Source of the DNA: Anaerobranca gottschalkii DSM 13577 | GTDB taxonomy: Bacteria; Bacillota; Proteinivoracia; Proteinivoracales; Proteinivoracaceae | Assembly: GCF_900111575.1 (NCBI RefSeq) | Contig: NZ_FOIF01000001.1 | Location: 1-60,871, forward strand | DNA: 60,871 nt | Direction: 5' to 3' | Shown: piece by piece, positions 33,703-42,182 of the stretch | Position numbering within the stretch: position 1 is the first letter of the stretch | Layout: each line of letters begins with the position of its first letter | Notes under the pieces: generated by a model | Seen by the model: only the letters and a program-made list of their open reading frames with translations | The model's database searches: none | Told to the model about the DNA's origin: nothing | Made by a program: the position numbers and the translations under genes

Positions 33703-34056
33703 TTATCCCTTTGGATTAAAAAATAGAGCAAAAAAGAAGGCGAAAACTATAGCAGCGGTTATTCCAGTGCTAGTCAATTCAAACATTCCCGTCAATACCC
33801 CAATTAACCCATTTCTTTTAGCTTCTGCCATAGCCCCTTGGGCTAATGCATTGCCAAAACTAGAAATAGGTAAACTAGCACCAGCCCCTGCAAAATCAAT
33901 AAGTTTTTCATATAGCCCAAATCCCCCTAAAATTCCCCCTACTACTACAAATCCAGATAATACATGGGCAGGGGTAAGTGGTGTTAAATCTAATAACAAT
34001 TGACCAATTACACAAATAAATCCTCCAACTAAAAAAGCTGCTAAATATATGTTCAT
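33703..34056 (-). CDS. spoVAEb: Stage V sporulation protein AE, membrane type (SpoVAEb)
   Basis: This 117-residue integral membrane protein has [62 protein letters not shown], and a final hydrophobic helix. It is homologous to SpoVAC here (the FAGAGxxxPxxxFxN motif recurs). Part of the calcium-dipicolinate channel in the spore inner membrane. The RBS AAAGGAG is well spaced. Confidence 0.94.
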   Translation of the reverse strand: MNIYLAAFLVGGFICVIGQLLLDLTPLTPAHVLSGFVVVGGILGGFGLYEKLIDFAGAGASLPISSFGNALAQGAMAEAKRNGLIGVLTGMFELTSTGITAAIVFAFFFALFFNPKG

Positions 34057-34076
34057 TATAATTCTCCTTTCCTAAA

Positions 34077-35072
34077 TTATTTTTCGATAATTACCCCATG
34101 GGCAATTGCCGGAATGTTTTCCCCCTGTTGATATGTTGTAGGACTGTGTAAAGCACCGGTAGCGACAATGATAATTTTTTTATACTGGGGCTGTTTTAAG
34201 TAGTAACCCAATGACATAATAGCACAACAAGCACAGCCACTCCCCCCGGAATGGGTATCTTGATTTTTATCATAGATTTCCGCTCCACAGTCAAAGTAAA
34301 TCTTTGAAATATCTAGGCCCCTATCCTTTAAAAGATCCACTAAAATACTGCTGCCAAATTTACCTAAATCTCCCGTTAACAACAAATCATAATCGCTAGG
34401 TTTTGTGTTGGTGTCAAAGAAAATATTAGCTATGGTATCTGCCGCCGCCGGTGCCATAGCTGCCCCCATATTCCACGGATCTTTTATCCCTAAATCCATT
34501 ACTCTACCAATACTGGCAAATAACACTTTAGGTCCTTGACCTTTGTCTGCTACTACTGCACTTCCTGAACCTGTAACGGTATGTTGAGAATAAGGGGGAC
34601 GCTGTCCTCCGTATTCTGTAGGAAAGCGATATTGTCTTTCTGCCGCTAAATTATGACTAGATGTTGCTATTAAAGCTTTTTGCACAAAACCTCCGTCTAT
34701 TAAAAAAGATGCGACCATCAATGACTCGACAAAGGTAGAGCATGCCCCATATAATCCTAAATAGGGGATTCCTAAAGTAGATGCAGTAAAATTAGATGTT
34801 ATTGTCTGATTTAGTAAATCACCGGCTATAAAAAGGTCTATATCCCTTTCTGTTAAATTAATTTTTTGTAGTGCTAACTTTGCCCCTTCTTCCATCATCT
34901 TCCCTTCAGCTTTTTCAAAACTCTTTTGTCCTAAGATAGTATCACTAAAGACCTTATCAAACTCTTTACCATAAGGTCCCTGTCCTTCTTTAGGACCAGC
35001 TACTGTGGCACTACTGATAATCACTGGTTTGGAAGGGAAAGAATAGGTGCTTTTACCTATTTTTTTAGTCAT
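34077..35072 (-). CDS. spoVAD: Stage V sporulation protein AD
   Basis: This 331-residue protein has a thiolase/KAS III-like fold: PVIISSATVAGPKEGQGPYG at the N-terminus, LGLYGACSTFVESLMVASFLIDGG and HSGGSGCACCAIMSLGYYLK. SpoVAD binds dipicolinic acid for uptake into the forespore. It sits between spoVAC and spoVAEb as usual. Confidence 0.96.
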   Translation of the reverse strand: MTKKIGKSTYSFPSKPVIISSATVAGPKEGQGPYGKEFDKVFSDTILGQKSFEKAEGKMMEEGAKLALQKINLTERDIDLFIAGDLLNQTITSNFTASTLGIPYLGLYGACSTFVESLMVASFLIDGGFVQKALIATSSHNLAAERQYRFPTEYGGQRPPYSQHTVTGSGSAVVADKGQGPKVLFASIGRVMDLGIKDPWNMGAAMAPAAADTIANIFFDTNTKPSDYDLLLTGDLGKFGSSILVDLLKDRGLDISKIYFDCGAEIYDKNQDTHSGGSGCACCAIMSLGYYLKQPQYKKIIIVATGALHSPTTYQQGENIPAIAHGVIIEK

Positions 35073-35083
35073 TATAATACCTC

Positions 35084-35551
35084 CTAAAGTATTGCTGAGA
35101 TTATACCTACAATAAATGCCGTTACTACTCCAAAGACTATGACTGAACCTGCTAAAATAAACATTTTGCTTCCTACTCCTAAAACAAAACCTTCTCTTTT
35201 AAACTCTAAAGCGGCACTTACCATGGAGTTGGCAAACCCTGTTACTGGCACAGCGGTTCCCGCTCCAGCAAATTTTCCAATATCGTCAAAAACACCGAGA
35301 GCAGTTAAAAGTCCACCGATAAAGATAACTGTAGCTACAGTGGGATTAGATGCTTCTTTCATTGACATATCAAAAAATCTGGCATAAAAACTTTGTATAA
35401 ACTGTCCAATTAAACATATCGTTCCCCCTACCCAAAAGGCATTAAAAAGATTTTTTAGTAGTGGGGGTTTAGGTTGTTTTTTTTGTACCATCTGACTATA
35501 TTTTTTTTGTTTAATTTGCTGTTTATTTTTCTTTTGGCTTTCCTTAGACAT
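35084..35551 (-). CDS. spoVAC: Stage V sporulation protein AC
   Basis: This 155-residue protein has a basic N-terminal tail (KKNKQQIKQKKYSQMVQKKQ), then membrane helices with NLFNAFWVGGTICLIGQFIQ and GKFAGAGTAVPVTGFANSMV. SpoVAC is the mechanosensitive DPA-release subunit. The ATG at 35551 follows GGAGGG; a TTG at 35566 lies within that site. First gene of the spoVA set here; spoVAA and spoVAB are absent, as in many Clostridia. Confidence 0.95.
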   Translation of the reverse strand: MSKESQKKNKQQIKQKKYSQMVQKKQPKPPLLKNLFNAFWVGGTICLIGQFIQSFYARFFDMSMKEASNPTVATVIFIGGLLTALGVFDDIGKFAGAGTAVPVTGFANSMVSAALEFKREGFVLGVGSKMFILAGSVIVFGVVTAFIVGIISAIL

Positions 35552-35615
35552 TAGAATTCCCTCCAAAAAGATGCTAAAAATATTTTCACCGAATAAAGGG
35601 GTAAATATACCAAAA

Positions 35616-35634
35616 CCCTCCTACATTAGGAGGG
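35616..35634 (-). terminator. Terminator after dodecin
   Basis: CCCTCC and GGAGGG pair around TACATTA. It is followed on the minus strand by a T-rich stretch and lies before spoVAC, so dodecin and spoVA may be separate transcripts. Confidence 0.7.
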
Positions 35635-35644
35635 CTTTTAAATT

Positions 35645-35845
35645 TTATTTAACTTCAAAGGCAACATCTAAATTTGTTTTATACTCTACGATTCTACCGT
35701 CCCGCACTACCGCCGTCATTCTTTTAATTTCTACCCCTGTAATATTATCTAAGCTCTCTTCAGCTCTAGATAGTGCCTGGTTTGCAGCATCTTCCCAGGA
35801 TTTTGGAGAATCTCCTACTAATTCAATTATTTTAACTACTGACAT
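35645..35845 (-). CDS. Dodecin
   Basis: This 66-residue dodecin-family flavin-binding protein has VVKIIELVGDSPKSWEDAANQALSRA and the typical RDGRIVEYKTNLDVAFEV end. Dodecins assemble as hollow dodecamers storing flavins; the Trp in KSWEDA corresponds to the flavin-stacking position. It has a strong AAGGAGG site. Placement between sigF and spoVAC is unusual and suggests forespore expression (inference). Confidence 0.93.
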   Translation of the reverse strand: MSVVKIIELVGDSPKSWEDAANQALSRAEESLDNITGVEIKRMTAVVRDGRIVEYKTNLDVAFEVK

Positions 35846-35913
35846 ATATCTTGCCTCCTTTATTTTTTTAATATATCCTTTTTTAGCTTACCCATTTTAA
35901 AAAAATTTATTTT

Positions 35914-36069
35914 CTAAGAAAGTATAAAAAAAACTGCATTAACCCTTTTACTTCCTGGAGGTATTTCTTCATCGGAAGGTTTAGGTCTAAAGAAAAATAT
36001 AGAAAAGGTTGTAATAATAAAAATAACTAATACGAAAAGTAATAAAATTTTATAACGGGTTTTATTCAT
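35914..36069 (-). CDS. 51-residue single-span membrane peptide
   Basis: The frame ATG 36069 to TAG 35914 encodes MNKTRYKILLLFVLVIFIIT and then TFSIFFFRPKPSDEEIPPGS and a hydrophobic tail. It has one clear membrane helix (residues 8-27) and a GAGGTG site seven bases upstream. No family recognised. It lies in the 400-bp gap between sigF and dodecin, in the forespore gene cluster. Probably a small sporulation membrane protein (inference). Confidence 0.55.
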   Translation of the reverse strand: MNKTRYKILLLFVLVIFIITTFSIFFFRPKPSDEEIPPGSKRVNAVFFILS

Positions 36070-36188
36070 CTTTAACACCTCAATTTTAATATTCCCAAAA
36101 AAATAACAAGATATAATCTAATCTTGTCCTCTAACATCAGTACAATCCATATTAAGAGATATAAAAAATCTTAAAAGTAAAAAAAAAA

Positions 36189-36205
36189 AGACCAATTTAC
36201 GGTCT
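36189..36205 (-). terminator. Terminator after sigF
   Basis: AGACC and GGTCT pair around GTAAATT, followed on the minus strand by at least ten T. It is 41 bases past the sigF stop, so spoIIA is separated from dodecin and spoVA. Confidence 0.8.
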
Positions 36206-36246
36206 GTAGTTAAGATCTAATTCTATGCTTAGTATTGCTATTAAGT

Positions 36247-37005
36247 TCACTGATTACCATAAATATTTTTCAATTTATTGATAACCTTTCTTTCAATTCT
36301 AGACACATGGACTTGGGAAATATTTAGTGTTTCCGCAATTTTTTGCTGACTTTGTTCTTGAAAATACCTTAAAATTATGACCTTCCGTTCAATACCCGTT
36401 AAATTAGACAAAATTTCTTTTAACAACAGTTTTTTATCTAACTCTTCAGTAAAACTATTATCTTCTATATAATCCTTTAAAGTATTACCATTTTCATCAC
36501 TTATTGACTGTTCTAATGATGTAGGATTTTGTCCAGCCTCCAAAGCCATTACAACTTCTTCAGTGGTTATTCCCAAAGCACTGGCAATTTCACTAACTTT
36601 TGCCCCCCGGCCAAGTTCATTACTCAATTTTTCTTCCATTTCCTTTACCGTTTTTGATAAAGCTATCTGTTGCCGACTTATTTTTACAGGGTTATTATCC
36701 CGAAAATACATTTTAATTTCACCTAAGATTTTAGGAACTGCATAAGTAGAAAACATGGTATTCATAGAAGGATCAAAGCGGTCTATCGCCTTTAAAAGTC
36801 CAATAGCACCAATTTGAAATAAATCATCTTCATCGTAAACCCCTTTATATTTTTCAACTAACTTAGCCACTAACCTTAAGTTATGATTAAATAGTTTCTC
36901 CCTAGCCTGTAAATCTCCTTCCTTTACAAGTTGAAATAATTTATTGACCTCATCAGCTTCTAAAGGTGGGTATTGGTTTATTTTATCTTTTATCCTCTCC
37001 CACAT
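36247..37005 (-). CDS. sigF: Forespore sigma factor SigF (SpoIIAC)
   Basis: This 252-residue SigB/F/G-type sigma has region 2 (NHNLRLVAKLVEKYKG, YDEDDLFQIGAIGLLKAIDRFDP, FSTYAVPKILGEIKMYFRD), region 3 and the region 4 HTH QQKIAETLNISQVHVSRIERKV. SigF is the first forespore-specific sigma. Its position after spoIIAA and spoIIAB is diagnostic. SigF presumably drives genes downstream such as spoVA (in Bacillus SigG). Confidence 0.96.
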   Translation of the reverse strand: MWERIKDKINQYPPLEADEVNKLFQLVKEGDLQAREKLFNHNLRLVAKLVEKYKGVYDEDDLFQIGAIGLLKAIDRFDPSMNTMFSTYAVPKILGEIKMYFRDNNPVKISRQQIALSKTVKEMEEKLSNELGRGAKVSEIASALGITTEEVVMALEAGQNPTSLEQSISDENGNTLKDYIEDNSFTEELDKKLLLKEILSNLTGIERKVIILRYFQEQSQQKIAETLNISQVHVSRIERKVINKLKNIYGNQ

Positions 37006-37015
37006 GATTATCTAC

Positions 37016-37450
37016 CTATTGAGCTTTCAAATTATTGATTTTTTTTCTAAGGGTTATCTGAGTCCCTGCCCCAACTTTAGATATAATTTCTACTTCATCC
37101 ATAAAACCTTCCATTACTGAAAACCCTAGTCCAGATCTTTCCATCTCTGGTTTTGATGTATATAAAGGTTCCCTTGCCTGTTCTATGTTTTCAATCCCCA
37201 CCCCTTGATCTATTATATTTACCTCAAATACGTCATCATAAATTTTGGCTTTAATTCTAATTTCTCCAACACCATCGGGATAGCCATGGATAATAGCATT
37301 AGTAACCGCTTCAGAAACTGCTGTTTTTAATTCATTTAAATCATTCAAGTCAGGGTCAAGCTGGGAAAAAAAAGCACCTACTACCGCCCTGGCAAAGGAT
37401 TCATTTTTTGAATAACTAGGTATAATCAATTCCATATAATTCTCCATCAT
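37016..37450 (-). CDS. spoIIAB: Anti-sigma F factor SpoIIAB
   Basis: This 144-residue GHKL kinase binds SigF and phosphorylates SpoIIAA. Bergerat motifs are KTAVSEAVTNAIIHGYP (N-box), NIIDQGVGIENIEQAREP (G1), and RSGLGFSVMEGFMD (G2). The start overlaps the spoIIAA stop by 4 bp, as in Bacillus. AAAGGAGGG lies six bases upstream. Confidence 0.97.
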   Translation of the reverse strand: MMENYMELIIPSYSKNESFARAVVGAFFSQLDPDLNDLNELKTAVSEAVTNAIIHGYPDGVGEIRIKAKIYDDVFEVNIIDQGVGIENIEQAREPLYTSKPEMERSGLGFSVMEGFMDEVEIISKVGAGTQITLRKKINNLKAQ

Positions 37451-37794
37451 TGACCCTCCTTTAAAAATTTCATCCCTTGAGGTATATCATCAAAAACCTT
37501 GATAATTTTGTTTAAACCAGATATTTGAAATATCTTTTTAACAGTATCATTAAGACCTGTTACCACTAACTTACCACCTAATTTATCTAACTCTTTATAT
37601 CTGCCAAGAATAACTCCAACACCAGAGCTATCCATAAACTTAAGCCCTTTCAAATCTAATATAACCTTTGTTGTAATCTCCTTTTGAATTTCTTTTTGCA
37701 AAACTTCCCTAACCTCTACAGCAGTATGATGATCTAATTCCCCTACAAGGGAAGCTATCATAAATTTGTTTTCATACCGAACAACAACTTTCAA
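37447..37794 (-). CDS. spoIIAA: Anti-sigma F factor antagonist SpoIIAA
   Basis: This 115-residue STAS protein has VILDLKGLKFMDSSGVGVILGRYKELDKLGG, containing the phosphorylatable Ser in MDSSG. It releases SigF when dephosphorylated by SpoIIE. The start is TTG behind AAGGGGGG. First gene of spoIIA. Confidence 0.97.
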   Translation of the reverse strand: MKVVVRYENKFMIASLVGELDHHTAVEVREVLQKEIQKEITTKVILDLKGLKFMDSSGVGVILGRYKELDKLGGKLVVTGLNDTVKKIFQISGLNKIIKVFDDIPQGMKFLKEGQ

Positions 37795-37830
37795 ATTAAT
37801 CCCCCCTTATCCTATAAACTCAAATATATT

Positions 37831-37855
37831 TTTCGCTAAAATTTACCTTATTCCT
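37831..37855 (-). promoter_or_regulatory. SigH-like promoter of spoIIA
   Basis: On the minus strand AGGAATA (37855-37849), 11 bases, then AGCGAAA (37837-37831) resembles the SigH pattern AGGAWTW-N11/12-RNNGAAT with the last base off. It is 37 bases before the spoIIAA start, where a SigH promoter is known in Bacillus. Confidence 0.5.
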
Positions 37856-37905
37856 GCTTAAATTTTAAAAAATTTAAGTTTTTTTCTTTTTCCCTGTTAA
37901 AAAAT

Positions 37906-37934
37906 AAGATTTACCCAAAACTTAGGTAAATCTT
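37906..37934 (-). terminator. Terminator after dacF
   Basis: AAGATTTACC and GGTAAATCTT form a 10-bp stem, followed on the minus strand by a T-rich run. It separates dacF from spoIIA, unlike Bacillus where readthrough joins them. Confidence 0.75.
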
Positions 37935-37947
37935 AGATTCACTTAAA

Positions 37948-39093
37948 TTATTTAACCTTTTCCAACATCTTAAAAAACAACCGCCCCATCAAAGTAAAGG
38001 TTCCTGCTTTTTCCACATCTTCATCAACTATTAGATCAACGGTTTTAATTACTTCATCACCCTTTAAGACCTCTATATTACCTACAACTTGCCCTTTAGT
38101 CAAAGGTGCTGCTAATTTTTTAGGTAAGTTAACCCTATGGGTAATATCTTCTTTAGCTTTTTTATCTAAAAGAACCGATACATTATCTTTGGTAATTACA
38201 TCTATCCTTTCCTTTACTCCTTTATCTACTACTAAATTATCTATCACATCACCTTTTTTGTTTATATGCACAGTTTTATATGAACCAAAACCTAAATTTA
38301 AAAGTTGTGAAACTTCTTTTAATCTGACATCTGGATTAGGTGCTTTCATGATAACGGCAATAAAACGGGTATCATCTCTCTTTGCAGTTGCAGAAAGACA
38401 ATAACCGGCTTCTGTAGTCCAACCAGTCTTTAAACCATCGGCACCAGGATAGTTCCGTAAAAATTTCATATTTGTATTGGACAAATAAACTCTACCTAAA
38501 AAATTGGTATCCCATTGGATCGTTGTCCACTGATAAATGATCTCATGTTTGAGAAGTTCTCTAGACATTAACGCTATATCATAGGCAGAACCGACATTTC
38601 CTCCACCTTCAACAGGTAAACCTGAGGAATTTACAAATTTTGTGTTCTTCATCCCTAACTCTTCTGCCCGTTTATTCATAGCTTCAATAAACCCTTCATA
38701 ACTACCGCCAATGTGTTCTGCTATCACTACCGAAGCATCATTTGCAGATCCTACAGCCACTGCTATTAAAGCATCCCTTAAAGAAATTTGTTCTCCCTGC
38801 TCAAGGAAAATTTGGGTTCCACCCATTTCTTTAGCCCTTTGGCTAGTAGTTAACATATCATCTAAACTAACCTTCCCTTGCTCTACTGCTTCAAGGGCTA
38901 ACAACATTGTCATGATTTTACTGACACTAGCCATAGGTAAAGGTTCATGGGCATTTTTTTCAAAAATTACAGTGCCTGTAGACTGTTCCATCAACAGGGC
39001 AGCATGGCTCTCTAACTCCAAAGAACTAACCCTTTGAACAGGGAATACAAAGAAAAATGTTAAGATTATCAAGATAGAAATGCACCTTTTCAC
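37948..39093 (-). CDS. dacF: D-alanyl-D-alanine carboxypeptidase DacF
   Basis: This 381-residue S11 enzyme has a signal peptide (residues 1-25), SVSK in PMASVSKIMTMLLALE, SAN in VGSANDASVVIAEHIGG, and KTG in DGLKTGWTTEAGYC, then a C-terminal beta domain and amphipathic anchor. Its place directly before spoIIA identifies it as DacF, which with DacB sets cortex cross-linking. Confidence 0.93.
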   Translation of the reverse strand: MKRCISILIILTFFFVFPVQRVSSLELESHAALLMEQSTGTVIFEKNAHEPLPMASVSKIMTMLLALEAVEQGKVSLDDMLTTSQRAKEMGGTQIFLEQGEQISLRDALIAVAVGSANDASVVIAEHIGGSYEGFIEAMNKRAEELGMKNTKFVNSSGLPVEGGGNVGSAYDIALMSRELLKHEIIYQWTTIQWDTNFLGRVYLSNTNMKFLRNYPGADGLKTGWTTEAGYCLSATAKRDDTRFIAVIMKAPNPDVRLKEVSQLLNLGFGSYKTVHINKKGDVIDNLVVDKGVKERIDVITKDNVSVLLDKKAKEDITHRVNLPKKLAAPLTKGQVVGNIEVLKGDEVIKTVDLIVDEDVEKAGTFTLMGRLFFKMLEKVK

Positions 39094-39181
39094 AAAAAAA
39101 CCTCCTATCGGTTAAAATCTACAGTCAAATTACAACTATAGATTTCCCAATATTTGTGAAAATAATGCATTGATTTAGTTT

Positions 39182-40507
39182 CTAAAATTTCCTTATACCT
39201 TCTTCTGTTACTATACCGTAAATTAAAGGGATTGGTTGAGTTTTTTCCTGGGAAATTACAATTTTATTTAGTACTTCTCCTACTAACTGTTCTCCCTTTA
39301 CCCTGTCATTGACATACATAGTAGCTATAACTTCCCCTTGTTCTACAAAGTCTCCTACTTTTTTGTTGATGATAAGGCCAACACCATAATCTATTTTATC
39401 TTCTTTTTTAGCCCTACCTGCCCCTAAAATCATCGCTAATGTTCCTAATCCCTCTGCATTGATTTTTTGGACATAGCCAGAAGTAGGACTTTTAACTTCA
39501 ATTTGCTCTTTAGCCAATGGCAACAAAGAATAATCATCTATAACTCTAGGATCTCCCCCTTGAGAAGAGATAAACTCCCTAAATTTCTCCAATGCTTTAC
39601 CATTAGCTATTACTTCATTTAGAAGTTTCTTTGCTTCTTCTTCATTTTCACAAATTTTAGCTATTAACAACATCTGAGCTGCTAATTCAATACATAAATC
39701 CAATAAATCTTTAGGACCTCTACCTTTTAATGTTTCAATAGCTTCAATCACTTCAAGGGAATTACCAATAGCATTTCCTAATGGCTGGTTCATATCAGTA
39801 ATAAAGGCCACTGTTTCCCGTCCTAAATGGCTTCCTATACTAACCATCTCTTTTGCTAAGGAGAAGGAATCATCTAAAGTTTTCATAAAAGCTCCATCCC
39901 CTGTTTTAACATCTAAAACAATGCCATCGGCACCAGCTGCCAACTTTTTACTCATAATAGAGCTGGCAATTAGGGGAATACTGTCTACCGTTGCAGTAAC
40001 GTCCCTTAAACTGTAGAGCTTACCATCGGCAGGGGCAAGCTTTGCCGTTTGGCCCATAACCGCCACTTTAGTTTTGTTAACTTTTTCGATGAACTCTTCT
40101 TTGGTTAAATCAATACGGAATCCAGGGATAGATTCTAATTTATCTAAAGTTCCACCAGTATGTCCAAGTCCCCTACCAGACATCTTAGCTACCGGAGCAC
40201 CACAGGCAGCGACTAAAGGTCCTAATACAAGGGTAGTAGTATCCCCAACTCCCCCTGTACTGTGTTTATCAACTTTAATTCCTTCTATTTCGTTTAAATC
40301 AATAGTCTCACCGGAATTTATAATACTATTTGTCAAATATGCTGTTTCCTGTGAAGTCATCCCTTGGAAAAACACTGCCATAGCAAAGGCGGACATTTGA
40401 TAATCGGGAATATCCCCTTTAGTATACCCTTGGATCAAAAAGTCAATTTCCCTTTCTGTCAGTTCCTTACCTTGCCGTTTCTTTAAAATTAAATCAACAG
40501 CCCTCAT
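39182..40507 (-). CDS. pdp: Pyrimidine-nucleoside phosphorylase
   Basis: This 441-residue enzyme phosphorolyses uridine and (deoxy)thymidine. Motifs are QMSAFAMAVFFQGMTSQET, VDKHSTGGVGDTTTLVLGPL and KMSGRGLGHTGGTLDKLES, and LKGRGPKDLLDL. It starts right after the purine phosphorylase stop. With the two purine phosphorylases and DeoB it forms a nucleoside salvage operon. Confidence 0.96.
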   Translation of the reverse strand: MRAVDLILKKRQGKELTEREIDFLIQGYTKGDIPDYQMSAFAMAVFFQGMTSQETAYLTNSIINSGETIDLNEIEGIKVDKHSTGGVGDTTTLVLGPLVAACGAPVAKMSGRGLGHTGGTLDKLESIPGFRIDLTKEEFIEKVNKTKVAVMGQTAKLAPADGKLYSLRDVTATVDSIPLIASSIMSKKLAAGADGIVLDVKTGDGAFMKTLDDSFSLAKEMVSIGSHLGRETVAFITDMNQPLGNAIGNSLEVIEAIETLKGRGPKDLLDLCIELAAQMLLIAKICENEEEAKKLLNEVIANGKALEKFREFISSQGGDPRVIDDYSLLPLAKEQIEVKSPTSGYVQKINAEGLGTLAMILGAGRAKKEDKIDYGVGLIINKKVGDFVEQGEVIATMYVNDRVKGEQLVGEVLNKIVISQEKTQPIPLIYGIVTEEGIRKF

Positions 40508-41332
40508 TTACACTGTCACCTCTTTTAACCATCCTTTAACTAGTTTAATAAACTTAGGACGGGTTTGATTAGCAATTTTCACTACCTGTTCGTGGGTTAA
40601 TGGCTCTAAATGGTCTGGAATTGCCATATCTGTGATACAAGAAATACCTAAGACCTTTATCCCTAAATAATTTGCTACAATAACCTCTGGAACCGTTGAC
40701 ATTCCCACTGTATCTCCCCCTAAAGTGATAAGCATTCTAAGTTCTGCTGGAGTACAATAGGAAGGCCCAGTTACCGGTGCATAAACACCTTTTTGTACTT
40801 TAATATTTAGCTCATCGGCCACTCTCTCAGCAATGGCAATAAATTCCCTGTTGTAAGCTTGTGACATATCGGGAAATCTAGGTCCTAATTCTTCGTAATT
40901 AGGTCCTATTAACGGATTGGTAAAATAGGTGTTGATATGATCTGTAATTAACATTAAATCCCCTGGAGCAAATTTTTTGTTTAACCCACCACAGGCATTG
41001 GTAACAACCAAAGCTTTAATTCCTAAGGCATGCATTACATAAACAGGGAAGGTTACTTCTTGTAAAGAATAACCTTCATAGTAGTGGAACCTTCCTTGCA
41101 TTGCCACCACCCTTTTCCCTTCTAACTTCCCAATAACTAACCTACCAGCATGGCCACTAACGGTAGATTTGGGGAAATGGGGGATCTCTTCATAAGGAAC
41201 TGCTACACTCTCTTCTATTTCGTCAGCTAAAGTTCCTAATCCTGAACCTAAAATTAAACCTATTTCTGGAAGTATATCAACCTTTGATTTAATTACTTCA
41301 GCGGCTTCTTTAATTTTTTGAAGTAAGCTCAT
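40508..41332 (-). CDS. punA: Purine-nucleoside phosphorylase, copy 1
   Basis: This 274-residue trimeric-type PNP has LGSGLGTLADEIEESVAVPYEEIPHFP, VSGHAGRLVIGKLEGKRVVAMQGRFHYYEG, VTNACGGLNKKF and the purine-site GVYAPVTGPSYCTPAELRML. It is clearly paralogous to the next gene. The base-binding segment differs between the copies (TGPSYCTP here), suggesting altered specificity. Confidence 0.94.
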   Translation of the reverse strand: MSLLQKIKEAAEVIKSKVDILPEIGLILGSGLGTLADEIEESVAVPYEEIPHFPKSTVSGHAGRLVIGKLEGKRVVAMQGRFHYYEGYSLQEVTFPVYVMHALGIKALVVTNACGGLNKKFAPGDLMLITDHINTYFTNPLIGPNYEELGPRFPDMSQAYNREFIAIAERVADELNIKVQKGVYAPVTGPSYCTPAELRMLITLGGDTVGMSTVPEVIVANYLGIKVLGISCITDMAIPDHLEPLTHEQVVKIANQTRPKFIKLVKGWLKEVTV

Positions 41333-41345
41333 AATCTACCCCTCC

Positions 41346-42167
41346 CTATATTTCTTTTACAATATTTTTAACTAATTTAATAAAGTCTTCTCTAACCTGT
41401 TTGGTCACTTGGATAACTTCACTATGATCTAGCGGCTGATCTAGAATACCTGCTGCCATATTTGTGATACAGGATATTCCCAAAACCTTTAATCCACAAT
41501 GGTTAGCAACAATTACTTCTGGTACAGTTGACATACCAACAGCATCTCCACCGATGGTTCTAACCATTTTTATTTCTTGAGGAGTTTCATAATTGGGACC
41601 TGAAAAACCCACATAAACCCCTTCAGCCAAGTTTATACCTAAATCTTTAGCTACCTTTTTGGCTATTTCCCCCAACCCTTTATTATATGCCATTGACATA
41701 TCGGGAAATCTCTCCCCTAATTCATCTAAATTAGGACCTATTAGGGGATTACTGCCTGTTAAATTTATATGATCGGTAATTAACATCAATTGTCCTACAT
41801 TAAATTCTTTATTTACTCCCCCTGCGGCATTTGTTACTAAAAGTTTTTCAACACCTAATAATTTCATTACCCTTACCGGAAATGTAACTTCTATTTGGCT
41901 GTATCCTTCGTAATAGTGGAACCTTCCTTGCATTGCTACTACAGGTTTCCCTTGTAGATAGCCGAAAACCAAATTTCCTGCATGACCAGATACGGTGGAA
42001 ACAGGGAAATTAGGTATTTCTTCATAGGGAATTTTCACAGCTTTTTCTATTTCCTCTGCTAAAATCCCTAAACCAGATCCTAAAATCATACCAATCTCTG
42101 GTTGAATTGCAACCCTTTCCTTAATATAACTAACCGTTTGATCCAGTTTTTCCATTATATTCTCCAC
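41346..42167 (-). CDS. punA: Purine-nucleoside phosphorylase, copy 2
   Basis: This 273-residue PNP has LGSGLGILAEEIEKAVKIPYEEIPNFP, VSGHAGNLVFGYLQGKPVVAMQGRFHYYEG, NAAGGVNKEF and GVYVGFSGPNYETPQEIKM, the classical active-site sequence (GPNYETP). Its likely substrates are guanosine and inosine. It lies 13 bp upstream of copy 1 in transcription order, consistent with a tandem duplication. Confidence 0.95.
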   Translation of the reverse strand: MENIMEKLDQTVSYIKERVAIQPEIGMILGSGLGILAEEIEKAVKIPYEEIPNFPVSTVSGHAGNLVFGYLQGKPVVAMQGRFHYYEGYSQIEVTFPVRVMKLLGVEKLLVTNAAGGVNKEFNVGQLMLITDHINLTGSNPLIGPNLDELGERFPDMSMAYNKGLGEIAKKVAKDLGINLAEGVYVGFSGPNYETPQEIKMVRTIGGDAVGMSTVPEVIVANHCGLKVLGISCITNMAAGILDQPLDHSEVIQVTKQVREDFIKLVKNIVKEI

Positions 42168-42182
42168 TAAAATCCCTCCCTT

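Noticed and set aside
35571-35900. Plus-strand ORF across dodecin
   Set aside because: Antisense to dodecin, whose family match is strong; no promoter or ribosome site.
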